From Brevibacillus choshinensis (lineage in GTDB: Bacteria; Bacillota; Bacilli; Brevibacillales; Brevibacillaceae), in contig NZ_LJJB01000010.1 in assembly GCF_001420695.1 (NCBI RefSeq), positions 734,131 to 798,130 on the forward strand: a stretch of DNA of 64,000 bases, written 5' to 3'. This document shows, piece by piece, positions 26,372 to 35,370 of the stretch (positions are counted from its first letter, which is position 1; every line of letters begins with the position of its first letter). Both the position numbers and the translations under genes were made by a program. The notes under the pieces were generated by a model. That model was given only the letters and a program-made list of their open reading frames with translations. It did not search any database and was not told the DNA's origin.

Positions 26372-26797
26372 GTGAATGCCATCCTCGATACTTTCGTCCA
26401 AGTGGCTCAGGATTGTCCGGTAACGGTAGGCGTGGTACCGACCACCAAAAAGAACGCGAAACCTTCCATTCACATGATCCAATACGAACTGCTGTCAGCC
26501 TCCCCCTACCATTACACGTTGGAAGATCTCATTTACGAAGTACACATTCGACATAAGGAGATTCCCGTCGAGCAGGTAGAACAACATGGGGACAGAATAC
26601 GCGCAGAGCTGTTTCAGAAAAGTCATCCTTGCATGCGGGCATCCATGCTACCGAAAAAATTCGGCTGGGGCGTACATTACGATTCAGAAGGCAAACTGGC
26701 GCTCTATGGAATGGAGACGGAGCCATACCGCGATTACATAGCCGGAACAAGTGATGGGCCCAATGTGGTATACGCGATGCGTAACAAAAGGGCTTAA
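26372..26797 (+). CDS. DUF6157 family protein
   Basis: A 141-residue protein whose segments FVQVAQDCPVTVGVVP, IQYELL, FQKSHPCMRASMLPKKFGWG and the ending MRNKRA match the DUF6157 family. GTG at 26372 has a weak upstream purine stretch. Function unknown. Confidence 0.78.
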   Translation: MNAILDTFVQVAQDCPVTVGVVPTTKKNAKPSIHMIQYELLSASPYHYTLEDLIYEVHIRHKEIPVEQVEQHGDRIRAELFQKSHPCMRASMLPKKFGWGVHYDSEGKLALYGMETEPYRDYIAGTSDGPNVVYAMRNKRA

Positions 26798-26809
26798 ATT
26801 CATAGAAAG

Positions 26810-26858
26810 AAAGCGTGGCATGCAAGAACATTTCCTTCTGTTCTCGCTGCCGCGCTTT
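26810..26858. terminator. Bidirectional terminator between convergent small genes
   Basis: AAAGCGTGGCA and TGCCGCGCTTT form an 11-bp stem (one G-T pair) with an AT-rich loop. Confidence 0.75.
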
Positions 26859-26879
26859 TCTTTTTTGCTACGCCACTTC

Positions 26880-26993
26880 TTATTTTCCTTGCCGCAAATT
26901 GTGCCCCGTATTTTCCCCTGTATTGGGAGGCGTACTCCGAGAACCTGCTGATGCCTCTGTTGGTCGTTTGTTCTTGTTGTTGTGCTTTGCCAT
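26880..26993 (-). CDS. Small hydrophilic 37-residue protein
   Basis: MAKHNNKNKRPTEASAGSRS at the start, with Asn, Gly and Lys throughout. A strong AGGAGG lies eight bases before ATG 26993 and the gene ends shortly before the terminator 26810-26858, which supports real translation. The composition recalls the very small spore-core proteins of Bacillus (SspN/SspP-like), but no specific similarity is proven. Confidence 0.6.
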   Translation of the reverse strand: MAKHNNKNKRPTEASAGSRSTPPNTGENTGHNLRQGK

Positions 26994-27128
26994 TACAATC
27001 TCCTCCTGCGTGTAGGGTGCATCCTCTGTAGTATGTCCTACGGCAGAATGGAAAAACACCCTGACCCGCGTTGCAGGCCAAAGTGTTTGGGTGGTCGTGC
27101 TTTTCTTTTCTTTCTCCATGCGTCAAAT

Positions 27129-27521
27129 CTATTTCACAACAAGTTTGGAAACCATTTTACCGTGGTCTGGACCACAAATCACGCTACAAAAAATGGTGTA
27201 TTCGCCAGCCTTATCGATTTTCAGTGTTTTGCTGCCTTCTTTTTGGAGCTCAAAATCCGTTCCTTCGATGCCGATGCCATGGAAGCCTTCAGCAGACTTG
27301 AAGTTAACCGTGAACTCTTCCCCTGCTTTTACTTCAAATGTATCTTGATTGAATTTCCAGTTGCTCGCCTCAATATTGATCGCTGTACCTGTGGTAGCAG
27401 CTGGAGTCGAGGTGGTTTGGGTACCACTCGCTGCCTGATCTTTGCTTTCGCCACCACATGCCGTCATCAGCATCGCTGAAAAAGCAACAGCTGAAACTAG
27501 CAATCCCCACTTCTTTGTCAT
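27129..27521 (-). CDS. Cupredoxin lipoprotein with a CuA-type site
   Basis: A 130-residue lipoprotein: signal peptide with lipobox MTAC, Ser/Thr/Pro linker, then a cupredoxin domain. The copper ligands match the CuA pattern of cytochrome c oxidase subunit II: GFHGIGIEG, then C-x3-C-x3-H-x2-M in CSVICGPDHGKM. It lacks the subunit II membrane helices and no oxidase genes are adjacent. Possible roles: copper delivery to oxidase, or electron carrier in nitrous-oxide or nitric-oxide metabolism. Adjacent ATGs at 27524 and 27521; the second fits AAGGGG better. Confidence 0.87.
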   Translation of the reverse strand: MTKKWGLLVSAVAFSAMLMTACGGESKDQAASGTQTTSTPAATTGTAINIEASNWKFNQDTFEVKAGEEFTVNFKSAEGFHGIGIEGTDFELQKEGSKTLKIDKAGEYTIFCSVICGPDHGKMVSKLVVK

Positions 27522-27655
27522 CATGACCCCTTCTTTCTGATTGTTCTACACTTCCATTTTACTGAAAGATTGTTGTCCAAAATCTGGGAGTCTGTGACTG
27601 AATCGTGACTGAATGGTGACGAATTAGCTAACGTTGATATCCTAATCTTTTCCGC

Positions 27656-28972
27656 CTATTCCTCGCTGGTCAGCTGAATCTGGTAGATCTTCTTGGGTCT
27701 TCCCCGCAATTTCTCCTGTTTCTTGTAAAGAATACGCGCGACTCCCTTTTCCTCGAGCTGATTCAGCATGCGATTGGCGCTACGAACCGTAATCCCCAGA
27801 TGATAAGCGAGCTCTTCAGCGGTCAGCTCGTTGCGTTCAGTCTTTGCGAGCACGGCCATGATCTTTTGTAGCTGCAAGGTGGACAGGTCGGTCTCTTCAC
27901 TCTTGCGCTGCACAAATTCATTGACCTGATTGCGGTAAGTCAGACAGCTTTCTTCTCCCAATGGCCCGATGATCTGGTCACTGTCTGTCACCACAAAGGT
28001 GCCACTCGTCTTGCTGGCATAAGACATACTATTCGCGGATTGGGCATTGATCCTCGCCTTGTACATGCTATTCCCTACCCCCCATCCGATATGGACAGGG
28101 AAGGGCAGCGTCTTCTGCAGATAGGTCAGCAGTAAGCATTGCGTGAGGTTGTCCGTCAATGTCTTCAAGTCTTTAAACGAGCTAATGATTTCAAAGCTGT
28201 TGTTCGACTTTTGGATGATGAACGGTATCTTCTGTTCTGTGCTGAACTCCAGTAAAGATTTGTGCAGCAGCATCTGCCGCAGCTCCCATTCGTTTAGGCT
28301 CTCCTTGGCTGTCTCCACGCTACCCATGGTGACGTGCCCGATCGCAATCCGACTCTCCGCCAGCTTGATGGCAGCCAGTTCACTGATGATCTGCTCAAAC
28401 TGTTGAACTATCGAGTCAGGCGAAGGAAACAGGTAAATGTGGGGTATCCCTTGCGTCGTCAAATCTTGCACGATATTACTCATCCGCGTCAGCGACAGAT
28501 CGATCTTGCCTTCCTGCCACAGTTGTATGTGTTCGTTCAGCACTTCTTCATGAATCTTGTCGGTAACGGGGAATGGTGAAACGGTGTAGGGCATGGAATC
28601 AGCGTGAATGACCTCTTTGATCCCAAAGAAGTTGTTATATTTGGAGAGAAAATCAATATAGACACGGGAAAAGTCGAGATCCCGATGATTCATGCTGAGC
28701 TGAAACAATTTTTTGTAGAACTCCTGCTCACTGATCTGGAAGGTGTAGGTCGGTACCGTGAAGCTTCCCCATTGGTCCGTTAAGTAGAAATAAGCCAGCT
28801 CAGTCAAGACAAAGCCATCGACCAGCTGCTCGTTTTGCCGGTACAGATCGGGAGTCTCGTGCAATCGATGATAGGGCAACAGCACGACCTCGCAGGTATC
28901 TGAGACACGGGCAGGCACCGTTGTCAATTCTTTTAGAGAGTGCTGGGCGATGATCGCACCCAAACGGATCAT
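27656..28972 (-). CDS. Transcriptional regulator of the divergent transport/amidohydrolase genes
   Basis: A 438-residue regulator. The C-terminal 75 residues form a winged helix-turn-helix (LTAEELAYHLGITVRSANRM, LNQLEEKGVARI) followed by a basic RGRPKK wing. The middle region (VHIGWGVGNSMYKARINAQS) resembles degenerate GGDEF-like domains of some sugar or amino-acid regulators, so the N-terminal 350 residues may sense a ligand. Start 28972 follows AAGGAGGG. It is divergent from the MFS transporter and amidohydrolase genes, which it probably controls. Confidence 0.75.
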   Translation of the reverse strand: MIRLGAIIAQHSLKELTTVPARVSDTCEVVLLPYHRLHETPDLYRQNEQLVDGFVLTELAYFYLTDQWGSFTVPTYTFQISEQEFYKKLFQLSMNHRDLDFSRVYIDFLSKYNNFFGIKEVIHADSMPYTVSPFPVTDKIHEEVLNEHIQLWQEGKIDLSLTRMSNIVQDLTTQGIPHIYLFPSPDSIVQQFEQIISELAAIKLAESRIAIGHVTMGSVETAKESLNEWELRQMLLHKSLLEFSTEQKIPFIIQKSNNSFEIISSFKDLKTLTDNLTQCLLLTYLQKTLPFPVHIGWGVGNSMYKARINAQSANSMSYASKTSGTFVVTDSDQIIGPLGEESCLTYRNQVNEFVQRKSEETDLSTLQLQKIMAVLAKTERNELTAEELAYHLGITVRSANRMLNQLEEKGVARILYKKQEKLRGRPKKIYQIQLTSEE

Positions 28973-29000
28973 AGAAATCCCTCCTTTCACTCACTAGCTT

Positions 29001-29029
29001 ATTATAGGAGATTCAACCCCCTTTGAAAA
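29001..29029 (-). promoter_or_regulatory. Putative promoter of the regulator gene
   Basis: On the minus strand TTTTCA (29024-29029), 17 bases, TATAAT (29001-29006). The 240-base AT-rich divergent region to 29214 probably also holds the transporter promoter and the regulator's operator, which I could not pinpoint. Confidence 0.45.
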
Positions 29030-29214
29030 TATTTATAAAAGACTTGAAATACAGAAAACATTGCTTTAAAGTATTTTTAGAAAACGTCTTAAACATGTCT
29101 AAAAATATATTCGTAAAGATTCCTAAGGTGGTGATCATTTCTCTACTGTAATTTGAGCTCTCGTCTTCTCGCTTTTGGCTAAAAACATTGAAAACGCTAC
29201 CAAGGGGGATCTCG

Positions 29215-30456
29215 ATGAACGTCACGCCTGCTGCAAACAGTAAACACAAATACCTGGTCCTGGGGCTTCTTTGTCTGGGATGGATCATCAACTACTTCGA
29301 CAAAGTCGCGATCAACGTGGCTGTCATTCCGATCTCTCAAGAGTTTGGCCTCTCTGAAACACAGGTCGGGCTTATTCTTAGCAGCTTTTTCCTCAGCTAT
29401 GCAATCATGCAGCCAATCGGAGGCAGTCTGGCTGACAAATTCGGCTCGCGCAAAGTCATCTTGATTTCCGTCATCTGTTGGTCCGTGTTTACGATTCTCA
29501 CGGGTACCGCTTGGTCGTTCCTTTCTCTGATTGTGATTCGTTTCCTTTTCGGGATCGGCGAAGGCAGCTATCCTTCCGCCAGCTCTGTAGCTGTCGCCGA
29601 AAGCTTTCCACAGCATGAGCGTGCTCGTGCCAAATCGATTTTGACCTCCGCTACGACGATCGGTGCCGTGTTGGCTACCTTGGTCGCCGCTAGCCTGTCC
29701 AAGCAATACGGCTGGCAAACCATGTTCGTCATTCTCGGGGTACTCGGATTGTTTCTAGCTCTACTCTACGCCAAATTTTTGCATCCCACTGGCTCCCAAG
29801 CAGTCAAAGCCAAAAGCTCTACTGATAAGCTCCCGCTCAAAGATCTGTTGAAAATTTCTATGCTGTGGAAGCTGATGGCCATCTATTTCGGCATTTCCAT
29901 GGTGAACTGGGGCATGATGTCCTGGATGCCTTCCTACATGGTCAAAGTACGCCATCTCGATATGGTATCCATGGGTGCTTTGGCTTCCATTCCAGCGATT
30001 TTGTCTTTCTTCACCGTCTTGGGTACAGGTTGGATGCTGGATAAACGAATGGTCGGACGCGAAAAGTATTTGATCTCGATCGGCTCAGTCATTGGTATCA
30101 TATCGCTTTATCTGTTGTCAAAAGCACCAACTGTTGCCCTCGTCGTCACGTATCAGGCATTTGCCAGCATCGGTCTCGGCGCAGCGGTTACGACCACTCT
30201 GACCATGCCCCTCAAGTACATATCTCCGTCTTCCGTAGGGGCTGCTTCTGGCCTGATTTATCTCGGGGGACAAATTGCTGGGGTCATAGCACCGACAGCC
30301 ATGGGCTTTATGATTCAACAGTTTAACGGCTCTTATGATGCAGCTTTCTGGTTGTTGATCATTGCGACGGCGATCCCATTCGTAGTAGGCATGACGCTGC
30401 GCACAGGGTCCACTTCCAGACAAGAACCACCACAGGCAGTGACTCCTAGCGTCTGA
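29215..30456 (+). CDS. MFS transporter, anion:cation symporter-like
   Basis: A 413-residue, 12-helix major facilitator protein. The loop 2-3 motif is GGSLADKFGSRKV and helix 4 has RFLFGIGEGSYPSASSVAVA, characteristic of the ACS family that imports organic anions such as hexuronates, phthalate or p-hydroxyphenylacetate. ATG 29215 follows AAGGGGG. It is followed 49 bases later by an M20 amidohydrolase gene, so it probably imports the substrate of that enzyme. Confidence 0.9.
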   Translation: MNVTPAANSKHKYLVLGLLCLGWIINYFDKVAINVAVIPISQEFGLSETQVGLILSSFFLSYAIMQPIGGSLADKFGSRKVILISVICWSVFTILTGTAWSFLSLIVIRFLFGIGEGSYPSASSVAVAESFPQHERARAKSILTSATTIGAVLATLVAASLSKQYGWQTMFVILGVLGLFLALLYAKFLHPTGSQAVKAKSSTDKLPLKDLLKISMLWKLMAIYFGISMVNWGMMSWMPSYMVKVRHLDMVSMGALASIPAILSFFTVLGTGWMLDKRMVGREKYLISIGSVIGIISLYLLSKAPTVALVVTYQAFASIGLGAAVTTTLTMPLKYISPSSVGAASGLIYLGGQIAGVIAPTAMGFMIQQFNGSYDAAFWLLIIATAIPFVVGMTLRTGSTSRQEPPQAVTPSV

Positions 30457-30505
30457 TTTTCGCTGGGGCTTTCGAGAAAAAAATTGCTATAGCGAGGTGT
30501 TCTAC

Positions 30506-31948
30506 ATGGTAAATCGCGACAGAATTTCAGAAATCATTGAACAAAAAAGTGAACTCCTTACACATGTAAGCGATCGTATCTGGGAGTTTGCCGAGACTCG
30601 CTTTGAGGAGGTCCGCTCTGCCGAACTGCTCTGCCAGACGCTCGAACAAGAGGGCTTTACGGTAGAGAAAGATCTCGCGGACATCCAAACAGCTTTTGTC
30701 GGCACCTACGGAAGTGGTGGTCCTGTCATTGCCATCCTCGGGGAATTCGACGCCCTCTCTGGTTTGAGCCAGGAACGCGGAAATCCCGTTCACAAGCCTA
30801 TCCAAGCAGGTGGCAACGGACACGGATGTGGTCACAATCTATTGGGAACTGGCTCGCTGGCGGCTGCTATCGCCATCCGCTATTATATGGAAGAAAACCA
30901 GATCCAAGGTACGGTTCGCTACTACGGCTGCCCTGCGGAAGAAGGCGGATCCGGTAAAGCCTATATGGCCCGCGAAGGTCTGTTCGACGATGTAGACTTT
31001 GCCATCTGCTGGCATCCGCAAAATTTCAATGCGATCATGTCGATCAGCAGCCTGGCGAATTATCAGGTGTACTTCAAGTTCAAAGGCAAAGCTGCCCATG
31101 CTGCCGCCGCTCCCCATCTCGGACGGAGTGCACTGGATGCGGTCGAGCTGATGAATGTCGGTGTCAACTATTTGCGTGAGCACGTCATTCCAGAAGCACG
31201 CATGCATTATGCCATCACCAATACCGGTGGATTTTCTCCCAATGTCGTGCAGGCAGAAGCGGATGTCTTGTATTTGATCCGCGCTCCGCAAACCCAGCAG
31301 GTAGAAGAAATCTACCAGCGCGTCTGCAAAATCGCGCAAGGCGCTGCCATGATGACAGAGACAGAAGTCGAGATCATTTTTGACAAAGCGTGCTCCAATC
31401 TCATCCCGAACCAAGCACTGGAGCGTGTCATGTACGAAAACTTCCGCGAGCTCGGAGTCCCTTTGTTTGATGACGCGGAAAAAGAGTTCGCCCGTCAAAT
31501 TCGCACGACCATCCCTGATGCAGACAAGAACAGCGAGCTGCAGATGCTCGCCAAACTAAAAGGTCCGGGCTCTAAAGACTTGTTGAATCAACTGAAGGAA
31601 CAGGAGCTGTCGAGCTTCCTCCTTCCTCACATGCAAACCCCACGCCTGATGTCCGGTTCTACCGATGTCGGGGATGTCAGCTGGATCACACCAACGGTCC
31701 AATGCTCGACTACGTGCTTTGCTATGGGCACGCAGCTACATTCTTGGCAGGCCGTTTCCCAGGGTGGAATGTCTATCGGTCAGAAAGGAATGCTGCACGC
31801 CGGTAAGGTCATGGCCGCTACCGCTATCGACGTACTGCTACGCCCTGAAGTGATCGAAGAAGCCAAAGCCGAGCTGAAAGAACGCTTGGATGGGCACTCC
31901 TACGTCTGCCCCATTCCTGCAGAGATCAAGCCAGCTGCGCGCCGCTAA
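30506..31948 (+). CDS. M20 family amidohydrolase, AbgB-like
   Basis: A 480-residue M20D metallopeptidase-family amidohydrolase. Metal-binding motifs: GGNGHGCGHNLLG (Asp replaced by the GHGCGH form), CPAEEGGSGKAYM with the catalytic glutamates, ICWHPQNFN, and a C-terminal STDVGDVSW. The length and SGSTDVGDVSW end match the AbgB p-aminobenzoyl-glutamate hydrolase-like group, in which the substrate is an N-acyl amino acid. GAGGTG (30493-30498) precedes ATG 30506. It ends at a terminator. With the MFS gene it forms a catabolic unit under the divergent regulator. Confidence 0.88.
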   Translation: MVNRDRISEIIEQKSELLTHVSDRIWEFAETRFEEVRSAELLCQTLEQEGFTVEKDLADIQTAFVGTYGSGGPVIAILGEFDALSGLSQERGNPVHKPIQAGGNGHGCGHNLLGTGSLAAAIAIRYYMEENQIQGTVRYYGCPAEEGGSGKAYMAREGLFDDVDFAICWHPQNFNAIMSISSLANYQVYFKFKGKAAHAAAAPHLGRSALDAVELMNVGVNYLREHVIPEARMHYAITNTGGFSPNVVQAEADVLYLIRAPQTQQVEEIYQRVCKIAQGAAMMTETEVEIIFDKACSNLIPNQALERVMYENFRELGVPLFDDAEKEFARQIRTTIPDADKNSELQMLAKLKGPGSKDLLNQLKEQELSSFLLPHMQTPRLMSGSTDVGDVSWITPTVQCSTTCFAMGTQLHSWQAVSQGGMSIGQKGMLHAGKVMAATAIDVLLRPEVIEEAKAELKERLDGHSYVCPIPAEIKPAARR

Positions 31949-31966
31949 TCATTTTTAAAGAAGAAA

Positions 31967-32000
31967 GCCCTCGAAGTTGCATCACGGCAACGACGAGGGC
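31967..32000 (+). terminator. Terminator after the amidohydrolase gene
   Basis: GCCCTCG and CGAGGGC stem with an inner TTGC/GCAA pair and trailing ATTTTT. Confidence 0.88.
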
Positions 32001-32011
32001 ATTTTTCTGAT

Positions 32012-32818
32012 TTAATGGTTGATCAAAAATACTGTGATTTCCGGAAAGCAATTCAGCCGCAAGGGAATCTTGGCTGTCCCGAGTCCCCTACTAATCGAAA
32101 AAAGACCGACAAGCTTGTCCTTTTTCTGCCCGATGTGAAAATCCTTGTACGCACCAAAGGTCCTCCCGAACAACCTGACCTGCCCGCCATGTGTATGACC
32201 CGTGAGCAAGAGATTGGCATGAATACCTTTTTCATGGATGAGCGAAATGATATTCGGTGAATGTGCGAGGAACACCGTCCAGTCTGCGTGCTCTACCTCC
32301 CTATGAGTATCATACTGTTCGTTGCCGTACGTGGAATTATCAAAGCCGTACACCCGTATCAGAGCCTCACCGATTTTTATGAGACTGTCTTCATTTTCCA
32401 GTACGGTCATCTGCGACTCCCACTGCTTTTTACAGGCGGCGATCTCACCAGTCGTATACAATCTCTTTTGCCAGCCCCGAATTTCCTCCCGCTCGTAATT
32501 GCCTGGTACAAAATAGATCCCATGCCTCGCTTCGATCTTGGCGATTTCCTCCATCAGCCGAGCTAGCTGGCCGCTATTTTGCACCAAATCGCCTGTCACA
32601 CAAACGATATCCGGCTTCCAACGATTGAGGAGATGATGCAAGGAACCGTTGAGATAGCGGGTCCTCCCATGCAGATCAGTTATGTGGATCAAGGTCAATG
32701 GAGGCATTCGGGGCACTGTCAGATGAACGGATGAGGTCTGCACATACAGCGTTTGAAAGGTAAGAAAGTATCCCCCTGCAACTATACACAGGAGAAATAA
32801 GATGGTGATGCCAATCAT
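32012..32818 (-). CDS. Membrane-anchored metallophosphoesterase
   Basis: A 268-residue calcineurin-like phosphoesterase with one N-terminal membrane helix (residues 3-22). Motifs: HITDLHG, VTGDLVQNSG, FVPGNYE and LLTGHTHGGQVRLF. The third motif has Tyr where GNHE/D normally has the catalytic His, which is unusual. The gene starts 20 bases after the DUF4173 gene, in one operon. Related proteins (B. subtilis YkuE type) act at the cell envelope. Confidence 0.85.
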   Translation of the reverse strand: MIGITILFLLCIVAGGYFLTFQTLYVQTSSVHLTVPRMPPLTLIHITDLHGRTRYLNGSLHHLLNRWKPDIVCVTGDLVQNSGQLARLMEEIAKIEARHGIYFVPGNYEREEIRGWQKRLYTTGEIAACKKQWESQMTVLENEDSLIKIGEALIRVYGFDNSTYGNEQYDTHREVEHADWTVFLAHSPNIISLIHEKGIHANLLLTGHTHGGQVRLFGRTFGAYKDFHIGQKKDKLVGLFSISRGLGTAKIPLRLNCFPEITVFLINH

Positions 32819-32837
32819 TGGAGGAACGATCTCCCTT

Positions 32838-34325
32838 CTATTCCAAATAGCTTTTGGCCACGTATCTAGCTACATTAAACGACTGCCAGCTCCTCTCTTC
32901 CTGCAGATCTTCCGCCTTCTCCTGGAGATTGTACTGGAGTGTACTAGCCACTGCCTTATCATTCTTTAACGTCATGATCACCGGAATCGCATCATAGGAG
33001 AGCTCGGCTAAATACTCCATGTCAATTCGTCCGGTGTCGTGATAGCGCTGAATGTTGTTTTTCGCTATCAGCACATCCACATTGATGTAGTTCAAGACCA
33101 CATACGCGACGATCCCCGCTACCCCGTAATATTTCATCAGGGAAAAGCCATTTCTCCAGATTTTCAGAAAAGCGATCACAAACAGCACTAACAAAAAGAT
33201 CATGAAGGCATGCGCCAAAAACCTTGTATGGGTATAGCCGTACGCCTCTTCGTACAGAGACAAGCGGAAGTATGCGGAAATCAGCATACAGCTCGTACAG
33301 ACAGTCAAAAGGCTGAGCATGACCTGAACGATTCTGTAGATCAGCTTCTGTGCCCTCGACGCGAGGTACATGAAGCTCACAAGCAAGATAAAATTGATGA
33401 TCGTCACGGTGACCAGCTCATTAAACCCTTTTTTCGCGTACTCCGCGTATGTCATATCCTCTGGCAAGATTGCCTGTGCGCCACCGAACAAATACGAGAT
33501 CTGAATGACTGTAAAGACGATATACACCACATTGATGATCGTCAGGATCGTTACCAGGATGATGCCGTCCCACGCGATCTTATTCTCCTCCGATTGTGCA
33601 GGTACCAGGACTGCCACCCCTTGCTGTCTTGGCCCCAAAATGGAGTACATATAGCCGAAGGTCACGAGCGCCACCAATCCGATCAGGAACAGGCGAAAGA
33701 GTGCCTCTGCCGAATTCCAGTCAAACAACATGCGCGGGATTTCCGCCAGAAAATGTCCGAATACCCCATCTGCCTGTGAGAGCAAGGACAGTACTACTAA
33801 AAGAATGGGCAGCGAGATCCCGATACCGGTCAGCACCTTCATTGCTACTCCGTATTTGGTACGATCCACTCTGTTCTTTATCCATTCACGAAGCAGAAGA
33901 AAAGGGATGCTCGTGTACTTGATCGTGTACAAAAGCACCGTCTCGATCATCTCACCCAAGAATCCGAGAGAAAACCAGCTCTGCTGATGCCTTTTTGTCA
34001 GTAGCATCGTTTGAGCGACCAAGAGAAACGGGACGATCACAAAATTCAGTAGATGGAAAAACGCATTGTCATACAGAAAAAAGGTCAACGCGAGCAGAAA
34101 AATCGGCAAGGTTAGCGACCATGCGTAGAACTGATCCCGCGAAAATGTCAGATGGATTCGTTGCTTGGCTTGCCAAAAGAACAAGGCGTATAGCCCAATC
34201 ACAAACAACGGATAGGAGATGCCAAATGCCTTGCCATAGAACAAGTAATCACCTAAAATACCGATTGCTACGGAACCAATCAACAGCCATGGAAGGCTGC
34301 TCTGTCTTTGTGTCTCTAAAGCCAC
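32838..34325 (-). CDS. DUF4173-family polytopic membrane protein
   Basis: Integral membrane protein of 495 residues with about twelve hydrophobic segments and a soluble C-terminal tail of 80 residues (QRYHDTGRIDMEYLAELSYDA). GTG 34325 is chosen since AAGGAG precedes it at nine bases. The longer frame to 34451 would run through the terminator of yutM (34422-34457) and adds non-family sequence. The family (DUF4173/DUF4153) is found next to two-component and envelope genes; function unknown. Confidence 0.78.
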   Translation of the reverse strand: MALETQRQSSLPWLLIGSVAIGILGDYLFYGKAFGISYPLFVIGLYALFFWQAKQRIHLTFSRDQFYAWSLTLPIFLLALTFFLYDNAFFHLLNFVIVPFLLVAQTMLLTKRHQQSWFSLGFLGEMIETVLLYTIKYTSIPFLLLREWIKNRVDRTKYGVAMKVLTGIGISLPILLVVLSLLSQADGVFGHFLAEIPRMLFDWNSAEALFRLFLIGLVALVTFGYMYSILGPRQQGVAVLVPAQSEENKIAWDGIILVTILTIINVVYIVFTVIQISYLFGGAQAILPEDMTYAEYAKKGFNELVTVTIINFILLVSFMYLASRAQKLIYRIVQVMLSLLTVCTSCMLISAYFRLSLYEEAYGYTHTRFLAHAFMIFLLVLFVIAFLKIWRNGFSLMKYYGVAGIVAYVVLNYINVDVLIAKNNIQRYHDTGRIDMEYLAELSYDAIPVIMTLKNDKAVASTLQYNLQEKAEDLQEERSWQSFNVARYVAKSYLE

Positions 34326-34421
34326 ACGTTTCCACTCCTTGCCGCGTATTCGTCCTACAAATTGTAAATACGTGGAAAGACTATGGATCGATACAAAGAG
34401 TGGAAAATCACTTCCAAACAA

Positions 34422-34457
34422 AAAACCTCCCTGGCTCGATTCATGAGCCATAGAGGT
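34422..34457 (-). terminator. Terminator of yutM
   Basis: Minus-strand CCTCTATGGCTC pairs with GAGCCAGGGAGG and is followed by TTTTTTG, shortly after the yutM stop at 34480. Confidence 0.85.
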
Positions 34458-34479
34458 CTACTTTAGATAATACGGTTGA

Positions 34480-34839
34480 TTAGTCGTCACACTTCTCTGC
34501 CTTACCCGCTGCCAGCGCCGTCTTGAACGACGACCCACAGCCGCAGGAAGCAACTGCGTTCGGATTCTCGATGGAAAAGCCTCCGCCCATCATGGATTCC
34601 TTGAAGTCAATTTCGGTACCTTTAATGTATAGATAACTGTCTTTATCGACAACAATTTTGACACCATGCTGCTCGAAGACCTCGTCGCCTTCTTTCATTT
34701 CTTGATCCCAGCCCATACCGTAGGTGAAGCCACTGCAACCACCTGGTCTAACTCCGACCCGCAGGAACAGATTGGGTTTATCTTCTGCTGCCAGCATTTC
34801 CTTTACCTTCAGGCTGGCTTGCTCTGTCATTGTAATCAT
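34480..34839 (-). CDS. yutM: Fe-S cluster assembly/carrier protein, HesB/IscA family (YutM)
   Basis: A-type iron-sulfur carrier, 119 residues. The three conserved cysteines are in RPGGCSGFTYGMGWD and the C-terminal ASCGCGSSF. AAAGGAGG precedes ATG 34839. Synteny matches B. subtilis YutM. It probably passes [4Fe-4S] clusters to apo-enzymes such as LipA and MqnE, both encoded in this window (inference). Confidence 0.92.
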   Translation of the reverse strand: MITMTEQASLKVKEMLAAEDKPNLFLRVGVRPGGCSGFTYGMGWDQEMKEGDEVFEQHGVKIVVDKDSYLYIKGTEIDFKESMMGGGFSIENPNAVASCGCGSSFKTALAAGKAEKCDD

Positions 34840-34971
34840 GCTTCTTTCCTCCTTTACAGGCTACTTCTTATTATTGCTTATCTCCAGTATACAAAACAAT
34901 CGTGCTCTCTCACAAGGTTCCCCTGCACTTCTAAGGCCCATTCTGCAGATTACTTGTATCCAAAATGAAGA

Positions 34972-34992
34972 AAAGAAGGGTTTCCCCTTCTT
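34972..34992 (-). terminator. Short terminator at the end of the Spo0E-like gene
   Basis: AAGAAGGG and CCTTCTT with a short loop, followed on the minus strand by TTTTCTTC. It overlaps the stop codon at 34991. Confidence 0.55.
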
Positions 34993-35212
34993 ATGCGAAA
35001 TAGGCATGATTTTCAAGTAGATAAAAGCGATATGTTTTCTTGCTCGTTCCTACCTTAGACAGACCATGATCTATTTGGTTCAGTTCGTTGTGTAGTTGAT
35101 CAATTTGTATACTATATTCTAGGACTTCTGGATGATCTAACCCAAACTCTAACCCCATATTTACCATACGCTGTCGAAGGAGTTCGATTTTTTCGAGTAA
35201 AACGTCCCGCAT
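34991..35212 (-). CDS. Spo0E-like aspartyl-phosphate phosphatase
   Basis: A 73-residue two-helix protein of the Spo0E family, which dephosphorylates Spo0A~P and so delays sporulation. Family features: LLEKIELLRQRMVNMG in helix 1 and the SxxLD-like motif as YSIQIDQLHNEL in helix 2. AGGAGG precedes ATG 35212. The gene is single and divergent from mqnE. Confidence 0.85.
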   Translation of the reverse strand: MRDVLLEKIELLRQRMVNMGLEFGLDHPEVLEYSIQIDQLHNELNQIDHGLSKVGTSKKTYRFYLLENHAYFA

Positions 35213-35370
35213 TTGAAGCTCCTCCTAATAGTAGATCAGGCTAACTACCTATATTTTACAAGATTACCTAAGATTTCGCAAACAAAATTTCCTACATTCC
35301 CCTACTACAGCGCAATATTTTGCCGAGAATTGTAATTTTTTTACAGTCGAGAGTTGGTGAACTTATGATA

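Noticed and set aside
34326-34451. N-terminal extension of the DUF4173 protein
   Set aside because: It would be encoded by the yutM terminator region; a GTG with a good ribosome-binding site lies at 34325.
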